A stretch of 64,000 nt of DNA from Globodera rostochiensis (lineage: Eukaryota; Nematoda; Chromadorea; Rhabditida; Heteroderidae): the NCBI GenBank assembly GCA_018350325.1, contig JAEVLN010000039.1, positions 62,001 through 126,000 on the forward strand, given 5' to 3'. Positions 54,551 through 64,000 of this stretch are shown piece after piece. The notes under the pieces were generated by a model that saw only the letters and a list, made by a program, of their open reading frames with translations, had not been told where the DNA came from and ran no database searches. The number at the start of each line of letters is the position of its first letter. Position 1 is the first letter of the stretch. The position numbers were made by a program, and so were the translations under genes.

Positions 54551-54819
54551 TGTCCAAGCTGATCAGTTGAATTGGGTTCAATTTGTCCAATTTGGGTGTT
54601 CTGCCGGTCGATTTGGTGATGGACATTTTGTTCAAAGTTTGTTGGCGCCGGCGTTTTCAAATCTTCGGCGGCTTCACCTTTGTCCCACCAGCCTTCTCCG
54701 AATATTTCATCAAATGTTTTGAGTGGCTTTTCCTCCAATTTTACTTTTACGGATTCGGCTTTGTCCAGTAAATTTGTTGCGAATAATGTCAGAAAAATTA
54801 AAATCCAATAATATTCCAT
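53816..54819 (-). CDS. Secreted triple-HTH family protein, copy 16 (intact)
   Basis: Exon 1 is 54819-54117 and exon 2 is 54060-53816 (56-bp phase-1 intron), giving 315 aa. A signal peptide (MEYYWILIFLTLFATNLLDK) precedes a type A block (KPLKTFDEIFGEGWWDK), two full GQIEPNSTDQ repeats plus a degenerate GQIESN, RKRK, HTH1 (IAKHLKVYRKKIYEWKKEFG), HTH2 (VAKELGLSFRTIYVWKRELG) and HTH3 (IAKMLKIGTNTLYIWKKQFD). The tail is NTAANVQKIGNSNSENFK. From GQIESN to the stop it is identical to the gene at 57740-59181, whose N-terminal half is type B; the pair is therefore a mosaic. Confidence 0.82.
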
Positions 54820-56325
54820 TTTATTTTTATATGAAATTCAAATTAAGTTTAAAATAAAAATAATTAAAAATTTTTACAAATTATATTAGCTAGACAAAAA
54901 ATGTTTGATGACAGCCCTTAAAATTGAAATGGGATTATTAATTTTCACATCCGAATCAATATTTCCCCTTTGAACCGGGACCAAATCAATATTCCTGACA
55001 TCTCATAAATATTTTTCTAAAAATTTAAACCGGGACCAAAATCAATATTCCTGACCTCTCTTAAATACAAATGAAAAACACTTAAATAATTTAAATTTTC
55101 GATTCCGTTTTGGGGTGGGTAATCATTTGGGGATAAATGCCTTTCGGGCCGGTCGTATGTTACCTCACAACTTACACAGAAATTCCGCACTTCAAAGAAC
55201 TGGGTCACGCTCTCATCCCATCCCAATGGTCATTGTTCGATAACAAGCACACTTTATATTCATCTAACACTTTCCCCCTTTTAAACAGGCTTAAGGCCTG
55301 CTATCTGAAAAAAAGTAATTAGAAATCCTAGTGTTTCTTCTCCTAACATTTTAAAAGCCACGATTCGGAATACTCTCGTAAACTTTTTATCCCAAAATTC
55401 CTGAACGACTCCCAGGTGCCCAAGCCCGTAAGATTTCGCGTTGCCGTCTATTCCTAGATTTCCCATCAATTCCCAGACCATTTTCCTTTGCTTTTTGTCC
55501 AATCAGGTAACTAAAGTATGCAAGTCCCGAATGCCCTCCTTAAAAGGAAATTATGGTAACCGGTCGCAAAAAGTAGAGTATTTTGATTGGCAGGGGACTG
55601 ATGAACAATCGATGGGTCGGTCTCTTGCGCATTAATGCCTGGCACGGCTCAAGAAAGCCGGGGCTCAAAAATATGCTATTTTGATTGATGGGTTTATAAT
55701 GGCTGGCACGGAACAAAAAGTGTTCACATTTAGCGTTAGAAAGTGATCAATCATATGGCTCATAATTTGGATAATGCAGTTATTCGAAAAAAGAAAATTG
55801 TGCCTAACGCCAAAAATAGGAACCGATCGGGTTTTTCCGGCTTCATTGATCTGCTTAGGCATAGAGAACCAACGATATGGGTGAAACTGTTTTAATCTTA
55901 ATGAATTTTGTTTTTTTATTTATTTTACGTTTGTAACAGAATTTCTTGGATCCTTTTCTGGGGCGCTATAGTAGAAGGGGACCTGTGCCCTTTTGTGGAA
56001 ATTCTAATTGCATGTTATGCCTCCAAAGTCGAAAGTGCCAAAATCCTTCCAAACTTTTTATAATACCCAGCTGCGTAATAAAAAATGAGCCCGATAGTAC
56101 AACTCTTCGCCCATTATTCTTAAGGGTGAGAATTGGCCCCGGCGTATTTTTTGAGTTTGTCTGAAAACCGGGCCAGGGTACACGGATTTCTGAGCCCAAA
56201 CAACCAATTCAAAAAGCGGTAATCACGATCGCCTTTCAGGGCCTGGGCGAGCTCCTAACTAACTTGAAGCCGAAACTCGAAATCAAGCTCAAGTTTTTCG
56301 AGCACAAAATTTAAAACCAAAGTTT
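54820..56325. other. 5' flank, then unexplained GC-richer segment
   Basis: 54900-55070 holds two promoter-like remnants (reversed GTCAGGAATATTGATTTGGT). 55080-56310 has open frames on both strands (plus: ARLKKAGAQKYAILIDGFIM at 55638-55698; minus: MVWELMGNLGIDGNAKSYGL and FRIVAFKMLGEE at 55300-55480; minus: GFWHFRLWRHNMQLEFPQKG near 56000). It looks like a decayed gene or element; no family is recognised. Confidence 0.3.
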
Positions 56326-56439
56326 TGCCCATCTCTGGGTGGGAGTGGCCGGCATAGCCGATAGGCGCCACCAAGAAAAAACTTGAAAATTAAGGAAAAA
56401 TTTGTAAAATGGACACTTCAGTACAATTACCGAATGGTA

Positions 56440-56656
56440 AGAGTGCGGTGCGGGATTGATCCCGCGCGGGATTTTGCGGGATCTCGCGCCGCAATCCCGC
56501 ATTTTTTGCGATTTGCAGGATTTGCGGGGTCCCGCAAATCCGATCCCGCACGACCTTCCGAAATATAATCCCGCAGCGGGATCCGCAAATTGGAAACAAT
56601 TACGGTTAATCCCAATCCCGGTTTTTCCCAAAAATCCCGGTCCCGGCCCTAGTTAC
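56440..56656. repeat. ATCCCGC/GCGGGA palindromic cluster
   Basis: Interleaved GATCCCGCGCGGGATT and TTTGCGGGA-type inverted repeats, ending in AATCCCGGTCCCGGCCCTAG. It resembles the end of a small hairpin-forming element. A reversed GCGCCTATCGG motif is nearby at about 56355. Confidence 0.7.
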
Positions 56657-56774
56657 AAGTAGTCTTGGATAAATAAGAGCTTCAAATGATACAAATTGAA
56701 CAATTCGGTCCAGTTTGAAAGGTGTGCCGAAATCTCACTTATTCTCCATGGCGATAATTTAAAGTATTTTCAAA

Positions 56775-56960
56775 TTTTTTTATTTGGCTATACAAATCGA
56801 TCGCCATTTTTATTAAATGATAAATTTGTAGGAAAAATTTATGAGATGTCAGGAATATTATTGATTCGGGTGGGATAATTATTAAAGAAATATTATTTAT
56901 ATGAATGCCCATTACAATTTTAAGGGATGTCATTTATTGTTTTTAAACATTTTAAATCAC
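56775..56960 (+). promoter_or_regulatory. Orphan family upstream block
   Basis: GAGATGTCAGGAATATTATT, GATTCGGGTGGGATAATTAT and GATGTCATTTATTG with no start codon following; it abuts the reversed fragment at 57001. Confidence 0.4.
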
Positions 56961-57000
56961 TGCGAATCGTTTTTTTCCCAAATCATTGAAACTATTCATT

Positions 57001-57361
57001 CAACTCCGAATTCTCAATTTCCTAAACATTTGCCGCGGCATTCTCTTCCACAGAATGTCCATCGACAGAATTTGGATGGAATTGCGGTCGTTTAAATTGC
57101 TTTTTCCATCTACACAAAGTATCAGTTCCAATTTTCAGCTTTTTGGCAATGTCCACATCTCTAATTTTAGGATTTTGATCTTTAATTTCATAATAAACTT
57201 TCATCATTTCCTTTTGTTCGCTGTGGGAGTGTTTAAGTTGTGGTTCTGTAAAAGAATTTTAATTAATATAAATAAATAAATAAAATTGGGCCCAAAAAAC
57301 TCACTGGTTTGACCAAGTTCACGTTTCCAATCGTAAATTGTTGTAAAACTGAGGCCCAACT
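57001..57361 (-). pseudogene. HTH family 3' fragment, copy 17
   Basis: Contains the last codons of exon 1 (LGLSFTTIYDWKRELGQ), the intron and exon 2 with HTH3 (IAKKLKIGTDTLCRWKKQFK). A CAG-to-TAG change ends the frame at ENAAANV. It is broken at 57361, exactly where the duplicated segment 57365-58478 begins, so that duplication inserted into or recombined with this copy. Confidence 0.85.
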
Positions 57362-57364
57362 TTA

Positions 57365-58478
57365 TGGCAATCTGTTGAATTTGATCAGGTTATTCAGGGA
57401 TTCATGATTCCTTTTTGGATTTTATTTTATATATTTAAAAACAGTTTCGGAAAAGTTTAAACTTTTTTTTCTTTACCATACTTTGATTCTGGGTAGGGGT
57501 TTTATTGGATAAATTGAAAAGAGAATAACAGATAATTTCAAAAAAATGTTATGTTCACTTTTTTATTTATTTTTTTGAATCACGTCCACCTCGTTTAAAA
57601 TTTAAATATTCATATAATGCTAATCCTAATCATTTAAGAAAAGCTTGAAATGTTCAGAATTTTCTAAAAATGAAAAATGAACATCGCAATACAGCCGAAG
57701 CGAAATAAAAGTTTTGGGGGTTTTTCAAACATTGACCAATCATTTAAAATTTTCCGAATTCGAGTTCCCAATTTTTTGAACATTTGCCGCGGTATTTTCT
57801 TCGACAGAATTTGGATGGAAGTGTTGTCGATCAAATTGCTTTTTCCATATATATAAAGTGTTTGTTCCAATTTTCAACATTTTGGCAATGTCCGCGTTTC
57901 TAATTTTAGGATTTTTGTCTTTAATTTCATAATAACGTTTCATCAACAATTTCTTTTGTTTGTCATGGTCGTATTTATTGGCTGCTGCAAAAGGATTTTA
58001 TTTATAAATAAATAAATAAAATTTGGCTTGAAATACTCACCGGTTTGGCCAAGTTCCCTTTTCCAAACATAAATTGTTCTAAAACTGAGGCCCAACTCTT
58101 TCGCGACAGTTTTATCTAATTCATTATGATATGAACTTTTGAACCCGTCCCGCTTTAACTCGGCTTTTATTTGATCAAATTTCTCTATCAAATTTTTCCG
58201 CTCTTCTTTAGGGCACACATTTTGACTAATGCCAAATTCTTTTTTCCATTCATATATTTTTTTGCGATAGACTTTTAAATGTTTGGCAATTTTATTTTCA
58301 ATTCTAACCCTTTCTTTATCAGAATATTTTCTTTTTTGCTTAAATTCGTTTTTTATTGCGTGGAATTTGTCGATAATTTTACGTTTTCGATCATCTTCGA
58401 CATTGGATTCAATTTGTCCAGTGTGATCAGACTCCGTAAGAGGAGGATTCTGATCAGTTGAATTGGGTTCAATTTGTC
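57365..58478 (-). repeat. Recent segmental duplication, copy B
   Basis: Partner of 53442-54550, in the same orientation, about 3.9 kb away. Confidence 0.92.
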
Positions 58479-59181
58479 GAGAGTGATCAGACTCTGTGAG
58501 AAGAGGATTCTGATCAGTTGAATTGGGTTCAATTTGTCGAGAGTGATCAGACTCTGTGAGAAGAGGATTCTGATCAGTTAAATTGGGTTCAATTTGTCGA
58601 GAGTGATCAGACTCTGTGAGAAGAGGATTCTGATCAATTGAATTGGGTTCAATTTGTCCATAGCGATCAGACTTTGTGAGAAGAGGATTCTGATCAGTTG
58701 AGTTGTGTTCAATTTGTCGAGAGTGATCAGACTCTGTGAGAAGAGGATTATGATCAGTTGAATTGTGTTCAATTTGTCGAGAGTGATCAGACTCTGTGAG
58801 AAGTGGATTCTGATCAGTTGAATTGGGTTCAATTTGTCGAGAGTGATCAGACTCTGTGAGAAGAGGATTCTGATCAGTTGAGTTGGGTTCAATTTGTCGA
58901 GAGTGATCAGACTCTGTGAGAAGAGGATTCTGATCAGTTGAATTGGGTTCAATTTGTCCACTTTGGGTGTTCTGTCGGCCGATTTGGTGATGGACATTTT
59001 GTCCAAAGTTTGTTGGCGGCGGCGTTTTCAAATCTTCGGCTTCATCTTTGTCCCACCATTCATCTACGAATAATTCGTCAAATGTTTGGAGTGGCAATTC
59101 CTCCAATTGTACGGATTCGGATTTGTCCAGTGAATTTGTTGCGAATAATGACACAAAAATTAAAATCCAAAATTCTTCCAT
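57740..59181 (-). CDS. Secreted triple-HTH family protein, copy 18 (longest, nine repeats)
   Basis: Exon 1 is 59181-58041 and exon 2 is 57984-57740 (56-bp phase-1 intron), giving 461 aa. Signal peptide about 1-23 (MEEFWILIFVSLFATNS); type B block with FDELFVDEWWDK about 34-45; then about 75-254 is nine tandem 20-residue units, each a GQIEPNSTDQ core plus NPLLTESDHS; RKRK near 264; HTH1 about 266-318 (IAKHLKVYRKKIYEWKKEFG), HTH2 about 325-378, HTH3 about 390-435. Eight or nine NST/NLT/NSI-type sites give multiple potential N-glycosylation sequons. The HTH half is identical to copy 16. The repeat array is much larger than in any paralogue (1-4 units), showing ongoing expansion. Confidence 0.83.
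58440..58960. repeat. 60-bp tandem repeat inside copy 18
   Basis: Nine coding units of 60 bp (GAGTGATCAGACTCTGTGAG + AAGAGGATTCTGATCAGTTG + AATTGGGTTCAATTTGTCGA on the plus strand) with few differences. They are in frame with exon 1. Confidence 0.95.
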
Positions 59182-59219
59182 TTTATTAGATCTGTCATAT
59201 AAATTTGCACAAATTTTTA

Positions 59220-59430
59220 CTAATATTAATAAATATATTTACTGACATAAAAAATTATTGAAAGTAATAAATGGCAGCTCACAACTGAAATGGGCTTTTA
59301 TTCATATAAAATATTCCTGGCATCTCATAATTCTTTTGTTTGAACCGGGACCAAATCAATATTCCTGACATTTCCTCAATAATTTCTTAAATAATATTCA
59401 TTTTATAAAAATAACGATTAATATTTTAAA
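59220..59430 (-). promoter_or_regulatory. Shared upstream block, copy 18
   Basis: On the minus strand: AATGTCAGGAATATTGATTT, GGTCCCGGTTCAAA, GAGATGCCAGGAATATTTTA (ATGCCA complement at 59318-59323) and GAGCTGCCATTTATTAC. It lies 40-250 bp before the ATG at 59181. Confidence 0.45.
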
Positions 59431-61110
59431 TAAAAAAATATTTTAAAATAATTTATAATTAATTGAATTGGCTGTTTTAAATAATAATTTCAAAAATTAT
59501 TGGATGGTTCCAGAAACCCTTTCTATAAATGGGCATTCACATAAAGTATATTCTTTAATAATTGTCTCATCCAAATCAATATTCCTGACAACAAAAATTT
59601 CTTAAATAATAATCATTCTATAAAAGTGCGATCGATTGTGAATAGCATTAATAAAACCCAGGCCAAAAAACTTCACCCAATTTTGTTGATCAAAAAAATA
59701 AAAATTCCTCGAGAGTGGGCGTAAAATCGTTCAAAAATTTTATTAATCAAAAATAGCAGTTCGAATACCGAAAATACCGCTGTAAAATCCGAAACGTTTT
59801 AAAATCCGAAAACTCAAAAATCCCGAAGGTCCAAAACCGAAATCCGGACTTTTTTCAAAGGAATTTTTGCATCTGATTAAAAACAATGATCAAATCAGGA
59901 TGAAACTGAATAATCAAATCAGGATTAAACTGAATGATCAAATCAGGATTAAATTGAATTGAAAGTGGTGAATTTATTATAAATGATAAATGTTATTATC
60001 GTCAAGAACAACAAAAAAAATTCTGGCAAACATACACCCCCTAATTTTATGGACTTTTTAGGTCATAGTCATTTAGCAATTAAGCAAATTCTTGAAATTG
60101 TGACCTAAAACCTTCGAAAAAAGTCTTATTTTTGAATAACTGCCCAAAAAGAAATCGTTTCGAATTTTTTCATATAAATTCCGCTCAAAACTATATTAGG
60201 TACATGTAAATTTCTAATAAAACTAAAATAAACAAAAAAAATCTCAAACCCAAATTTCTTAGAAGCACGAGCCCCGAAACCCATCAGAAGACCAAAAGCC
60301 ATAATCAAGTTTTTAGGAGCCTCAAAACCTACCTCAATCTCTTGCAAACATCATTGTGCAAATGATCCAGCCATCTGATCAAAAAAGCATCCCGCCGTAT
60401 GAGAATGGGCCGAGAAACTGTTCCAGAATTCGCCAAATGGGTCAATCGAACAAGCATCTCCTAACCATAATTATACAAATGACGCACGAGAAAATGGAAG
60501 CATCCAAAGAAGTTGTTTTTATGGAAAACCCTAAATTTGATCGAAGCAAAAACAAAAAAGGAGAAAAAAATTTAAAATGAAGAAAAAAAAAGATGAATTA
60601 AATTTTCAAATTGCAGAATTAAAAGAGCAAGTGAATGTGATTGAGATAAAAATCGCAAAATCGAGAATTTTTTAATCCCACATGGGGGGGGGGGGGCAAT
60701 AACCGCTGCGCAGGAAGTTGCCCAGTGGAATAGAGGAAATACGGCTAAGGATTTCATGCATACGAGAATGTATCGGTAACCGTCATTATGCTGCTTAATT
60801 GAGTTCATTATGCAAAGGTCACACTACCAATCTGAGGGCAGCGAATTGAGGGGGAAAATTGGGGTCCAATGTCGGGGTAGGAGCCGGTCAACAGTGGAAA
60901 TAAATTACTTTCGATGCTTTAGAAGCCGAAATCTCATTTATTCTCCATGGCAAAAATTTAAATTATTTTAAATGCGTTTCATTTGGCTATTAAAATCGAT
61001 CGCAATTTTTATTAAACTAGCGGTTTAGGTGCGCCTAACGGCGCACCAACCGCTAGAAGTACGAATATGTTATGCACAGATTTGATTGAAATACTTCAAC
61101 GCTTTTTATC
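59430..61110. other. Intergenic; minor repeats
   Basis: A reversed orphan upstream block is at 59525-59650. A 27-bp repeat GATCAAATCAGGATTAAACT lies at 59888-59962, in three units. A short coiled-coil-like frame (MKKKKDELNFQIAELKEQVN...) at 60576-60674 and a G-run at 60684-60695 are present. A GCGCCTAACGGCGCACC palindrome is near 61032. No gene is supported. Confidence 0.4.
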
Positions 61111-61119
61111 CTTGGAATT

Positions 61120-63440
61120 TTCTTCTTTTGACATTTTCCCTTTTTGGCACTTTTTCCTCTTGGCGTTTTATCCTTTTGACATTTTCCAACTTTTAGCTTT
61201 ACCCACTTATGGCACATTCCCCCATCTCACTTTCCCCGATTTTGGCTTTTCCCCCTTGGCATTTCACCTTTTGGCACTTTTCGTTTTGGCATTTTCATCT
61301 TATGGCACTTTTCCCTCTTGATTTTCCCGCTTGGCACTTTTCCCTCTTGACATTTCTCCCTTTTTACCTTTTTCCCCTTTGGGCACTTTTCCCTTTTTCC
61401 ATTTTGCTTTTTGGCACTTTTGACGCATTCTTTTTGGCATTTTCTCTCTTTTCTCTTTTGCAACTTTCTCGCTTGGCACTTTTCCCCGCTTTTGGCTTTT
61501 CCCCCGTGGCATTTCACCTTTTTGCACTTTTTCCTTTGGCACCGTTCCCTCTTGGCATTTTGCCTTTTGGCACTTTTCCCTCTTGAACATTTTCTCCCTT
61601 TTTACTTTTTTCCCCTTTAGGCACTTTCCCGCTTGGCACTTTTCCCTCTTGACATTTCTCCCTTTTTACCTTTTTCCCCTTTGGGCGCTTTTCCCTTTTT
61701 CTATTTTGCTTTTTGGCACTTTTGACGCATTCTTTTTGGCATTTTCTCTCTTTTCTCTTTTGCAACTTTCTCGCTTGGCACTTTTCCCCGCTTTTGGGTT
61801 TTCCCCCGTGGCATTTCACCTTTTTGCACTTTTTCCTTTGGCACCGTTCTCTTTTGGCATTTTGCCTTTTGGCACTTTTCCCTCTTGACATTTTCTCCCT
61901 TTTTACTTTTTTCCCCTTTAGGCACTTTCCCGCTTGGCACTTTTCCCTCTTGACATTTGTCACTTTTTACCTTTTTCCCCTTTGGGCACTTTTCCCTATT
62001 TCCATTTTGCTTTTTGGCACTTTTGACGCATTCTTTTTGGCATTTTCTCTCTTTTCTCTTTTGGAACTTTCTCGCTTGGAACTTTTCCCCGCTTTTGGCT
62101 TTTCCCCCGTGGCATTTCACCTTTTTGCACTTTTTCCTTTGGCACCGTTCTCTTTTGGCATTTTGGCTTTTGGCACTTTTCCCTCTTGACATTTTCTCCC
62201 TTTTTACCCTTTTCCCCTTTAGGCACTTTTCCCTTTTGGCATTTTTCCTTTTGGCACTGTTTCCTCTTGGTCTTCTTTTCCAGTTTGACATTTTCCCTTT
62301 TGACACTTTCCCGCTTGTTCCCCGCTTTTGGCTTTTCCCCCGTGGCATTTCACCTTTTTGCACTTTTTCCTTTGGCACCGTTCTCTTTTGGCATTTTGCC
62401 TTTTGGCACTTTTCCCTCTTGACATTTTCTCCCTTTTTACCTTTTTCCCCTTTAGGCACTTTTCCCTTTTTGGCATTTTTCCTTTTGGCACTGTTTCCTC
62501 TTGGTCTTCTTTTCCAGTTTGACATTTTCCCTTTTGACACTTTCCCGCTTGTTCCCCGCTTTTGGCTTTTCCCCCGTGGCATTTCACCTTTTTGCACTTT
62601 TTCCTTTGGCACCGTTCTCTTTTGGCATTTTGCCTTTTGGCACTCCCTCTTGACATTTTCTCCCTTTTTACTTTTTTCCCCTTTAGGCACTTTCCCGCTT
62701 GGCACTTTTCCCTCTTGACATTTCTCCCTTTTTACCTTTTTCCCCTTTGGGCACTTTTCCCTTTTTCCATTTTGCTTTTTGGCACTTTTGACGCATTCTT
62801 TTTGGCATTTTCTCTCTTTTCTCTTTTGGAACTTTCTCGCTTGGCACTTTTCCCCGCTTTTGGCTTTTCCCCCGTGGCATTTCACCTTTTTGCACTTTTT
62901 CCTTTGGCACCGTTCCCTCTTGGCATTTTGCCTTTTGGCACTTTTCCCTCTTGAACATTTTCTCCCTTTTTACTTTTTTCCCCTTTAGGCACTTTTCCCT
63001 TTTGGCATTTTTTCTTTTGGCACTGTTTCCTCTTGTTCTTCTTTTCCAGTTTGACATTTTCCCTTTTGACACTTTCCCGCTTGTTCCCCGCTTTTGGCTT
63101 TTCCCCCGTGGCATTTCACCTTTTTGCACTTTTTCCTTTGGCACCGTTCTCTTTTGGCATTTTGGCTTTTGGCACTTTTCCCTCTTGACATTTTCTCCCT
63201 TTTTACCTTTTTCCCCTTTAGGCACTTTTCCCTCCTGGCATTTCACCTTTTTGCACTTTTCCTTTTGGCACCGTTCCCTCTTGGCATTTTGCCTTTTGGC
63301 ACTTTTCCCTCTCGGCACTGTTTCCCCGCTTTTGGCTTTTCCCTCGTGGCATTTCACCTTTTTGCGCTTTTTCCCTCTTGGCATTTTCTCTCTTTTTCCC
63401 TTTTGGCACTTTTTCCGCTTGGCACTGGTTTTCCCTTTTA
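61120..63440. repeat. Pyrimidine-rich satellite-like block with higher-order units
   Basis: Tandem TTTTGGCACTTTTCCCTCTT-like units of 15-20 bp, strongly C/T biased on the plus strand. A marker (TTTTGACGCATTC) recurs at 61422, 61724, 62025 and 62790; the first three are 301-302 bp apart, a higher-order unit. Another marker (TCCAGTTTGACATTTTCCC) recurs near 62279, 62512 and 63045. Long frames on both strands (for example KGKVPKGEKGKKGE) follow from the biased unit and are not taken as genes. Confidence 0.93.
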
Positions 63441-63540
63441 TCTTTGTTAAAAAATTTTAAAACTAATTTATTTTGGCTTTAATAAAAGAAAAAAATGAAT
63501 TAAACCTGTTGGTTTAATTTTAATTAATTGAAAAAAGAAT

Positions 63541-63616
63541 CTTGCATTCGGGATTTGAACCCACACATTACGTATTAAACGCTAAAACGCTTATCCACTA
63601 CCCCACCGACAGCAAC
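63541..63616 (-). other. tRNA-like sequence, probably pseudo-tRNA or SINE head
   Basis: The minus strand has GGGGTAGTGGATAAGCG (A box/D-arm-like) and GTGGGTTCAAATCCCGA (T-arm with TTCAAAT loop) at tRNA spacing. The acceptor halves do not pair and the anticodon arm is irregular, so a functional tRNA is unlikely. Confidence 0.35.
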
Positions 63617-63639
63617 GAAAGTTTCACTTGCTTTTTCTT

Positions 63640-64000
63640 TACCATCCGAAAAATCTCTGCTGCTCATCATTTCTCACTCACGCTCCCTCCTTTCACTCTT
63701 TCTCTTGCCTCTTCTCCCTCACTCTTTCCCCTTCCTTCTTCCTCTGCGCTCCCACACCAATTGGACAGCGCTGCGCACCCGCTGCAAATGAGCAGCGAGT
63801 GGCGTACGCGTCAGCGACGCGCACGCCACAGCGGGCAGCGCAGCCATTTGCTCAATATCTCTACCCCCACCTTATCTCTCATTTTTTCTCTCTTTCCCTT
63901 TCAAAAGTCTCTTCACTTTCAACACTATTTCCTTCATCCTTGTGACTAACCTTCTTCACATCTTAACCTTTTGGCACATCGCCTTCGCCAAATTCAACAG
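63640..64000. other. C/T-rich then GC-rich end of window
   Basis: Pyrimidine-rich 63650-63750, then GC-rich 63755-63850 with GCTGCGCACCCGCTGC and ACGCGTCAGCGACGCG near-palindromes. No gene can be supported before the window ends. Confidence 0.35.

Noticed and set aside
2840..59181. The HTH family as an autonomous transposase
   Set aside because: There is no DDE catalytic core after the HTH modules, and copies have no common terminal inverted repeats; a signal peptide is conserved instead.
60576..60674. 33-codon coiled-coil frame as a gene
   Set aside because: Too short, low complexity, and without supporting context.
61701..63384. Long lysine-rich minus-strand frames (KCQKGKVPKGE...)
   Set aside because: They derive from the C/T-biased tandem block; multiple overlapping frames are open and follow the repeat unit.
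63541..63616. Functional tRNA on the minus strand
   Set aside because: T-arm and A-box-like parts are present, but the acceptor stem does not pair and the anticodon arm is irregular.

Overview
The window looks like a nematode genome, most plausibly a plant-parasitic tylenchid such as a cyst nematode. It is AT-rich and repeat-rich, has very short introns with GTGAGT donors and TTTTACAG-type acceptors, holds a fragment of a nematode cuticle collagen (about 565-928), and contains several small non-autonomous DNA transposons. The species is an inference; no rRNA or species marker is present.

The dominant content is one dispersed, tandemly and invertedly duplicated gene family that I could not match to any family I know. 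About 22 copies or pieces lie between 2840 and 59181, on both strands. A full member has two exons. Exon 1 encodes a signal peptide, an acidic block with a conserved FDE(I/L)F...WWDK motif, a variable array of repeats built on GQIEPNSTDQ (each with an NST glycosylation sequon), and two lysine-rich helix-turn-helix (HTH) domains. A short phase-1 intron follows. Exon 2 encodes a third HTH and a tail ending near VEENAAANVQEIGNSNS. Eight copies keep an open frame through all three HTHs: 2840, 7018, 20640, 24346(-), 35421, 48264(-), 53816(-) and 57740(-). Two of those have shortened tails, one has lost its splice acceptor and reads through the intron, and one has a transposon in its tail. The other copies are frameshifted, truncated or orphan fragments. 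Several share a promoter-like upstream block and a 3' flank, so genes were copied together with their regulatory sequence.

Layout: 0-2.8 kb, collagen fragment and a hAT-type MITE with 8-bp target-site duplication. 2.8-14.7 kb, family members plus a small unrelated two-exon gene (11959-12404). 14.8-16.7 kb, a large palindrome and a 1.6-kb satellite of about 105 15-bp units. 18-25.5 kb, more members. 26-32 kb, a 2.1-kb near-identical inverted duplication containing family copies, then a tandem 0.8-kb duplication interrupted by a truncated FLYWCH-MULE transposase gene. 35-37 kb, a member with a TIR element in exon 2. 38-40 kb, a degenerate ubiquitin-extension gene, hairpin repeats and a possible multi-exon gene. 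40-45.4 kb, decayed members including a head-to-head pair. 45.5-47.5 kb, Bel/Pao retrotransposon remnants and a small predicted gene. 48-59 kb, three intact members and fragments, including a recent duplication (53.4 and 57.4 kb). 61-63.4 kb, a pyrimidine-rich satellite-like block.

Working hypothesis (inference): the family encodes secreted, N-glycosylatable proteins carrying three transposase/homeodomain-like DNA-binding modules. That would fit a rapidly diversifying secreted effector family that could act in a host nucleus, maintained by duplication, gene conversion and repeat-number change.
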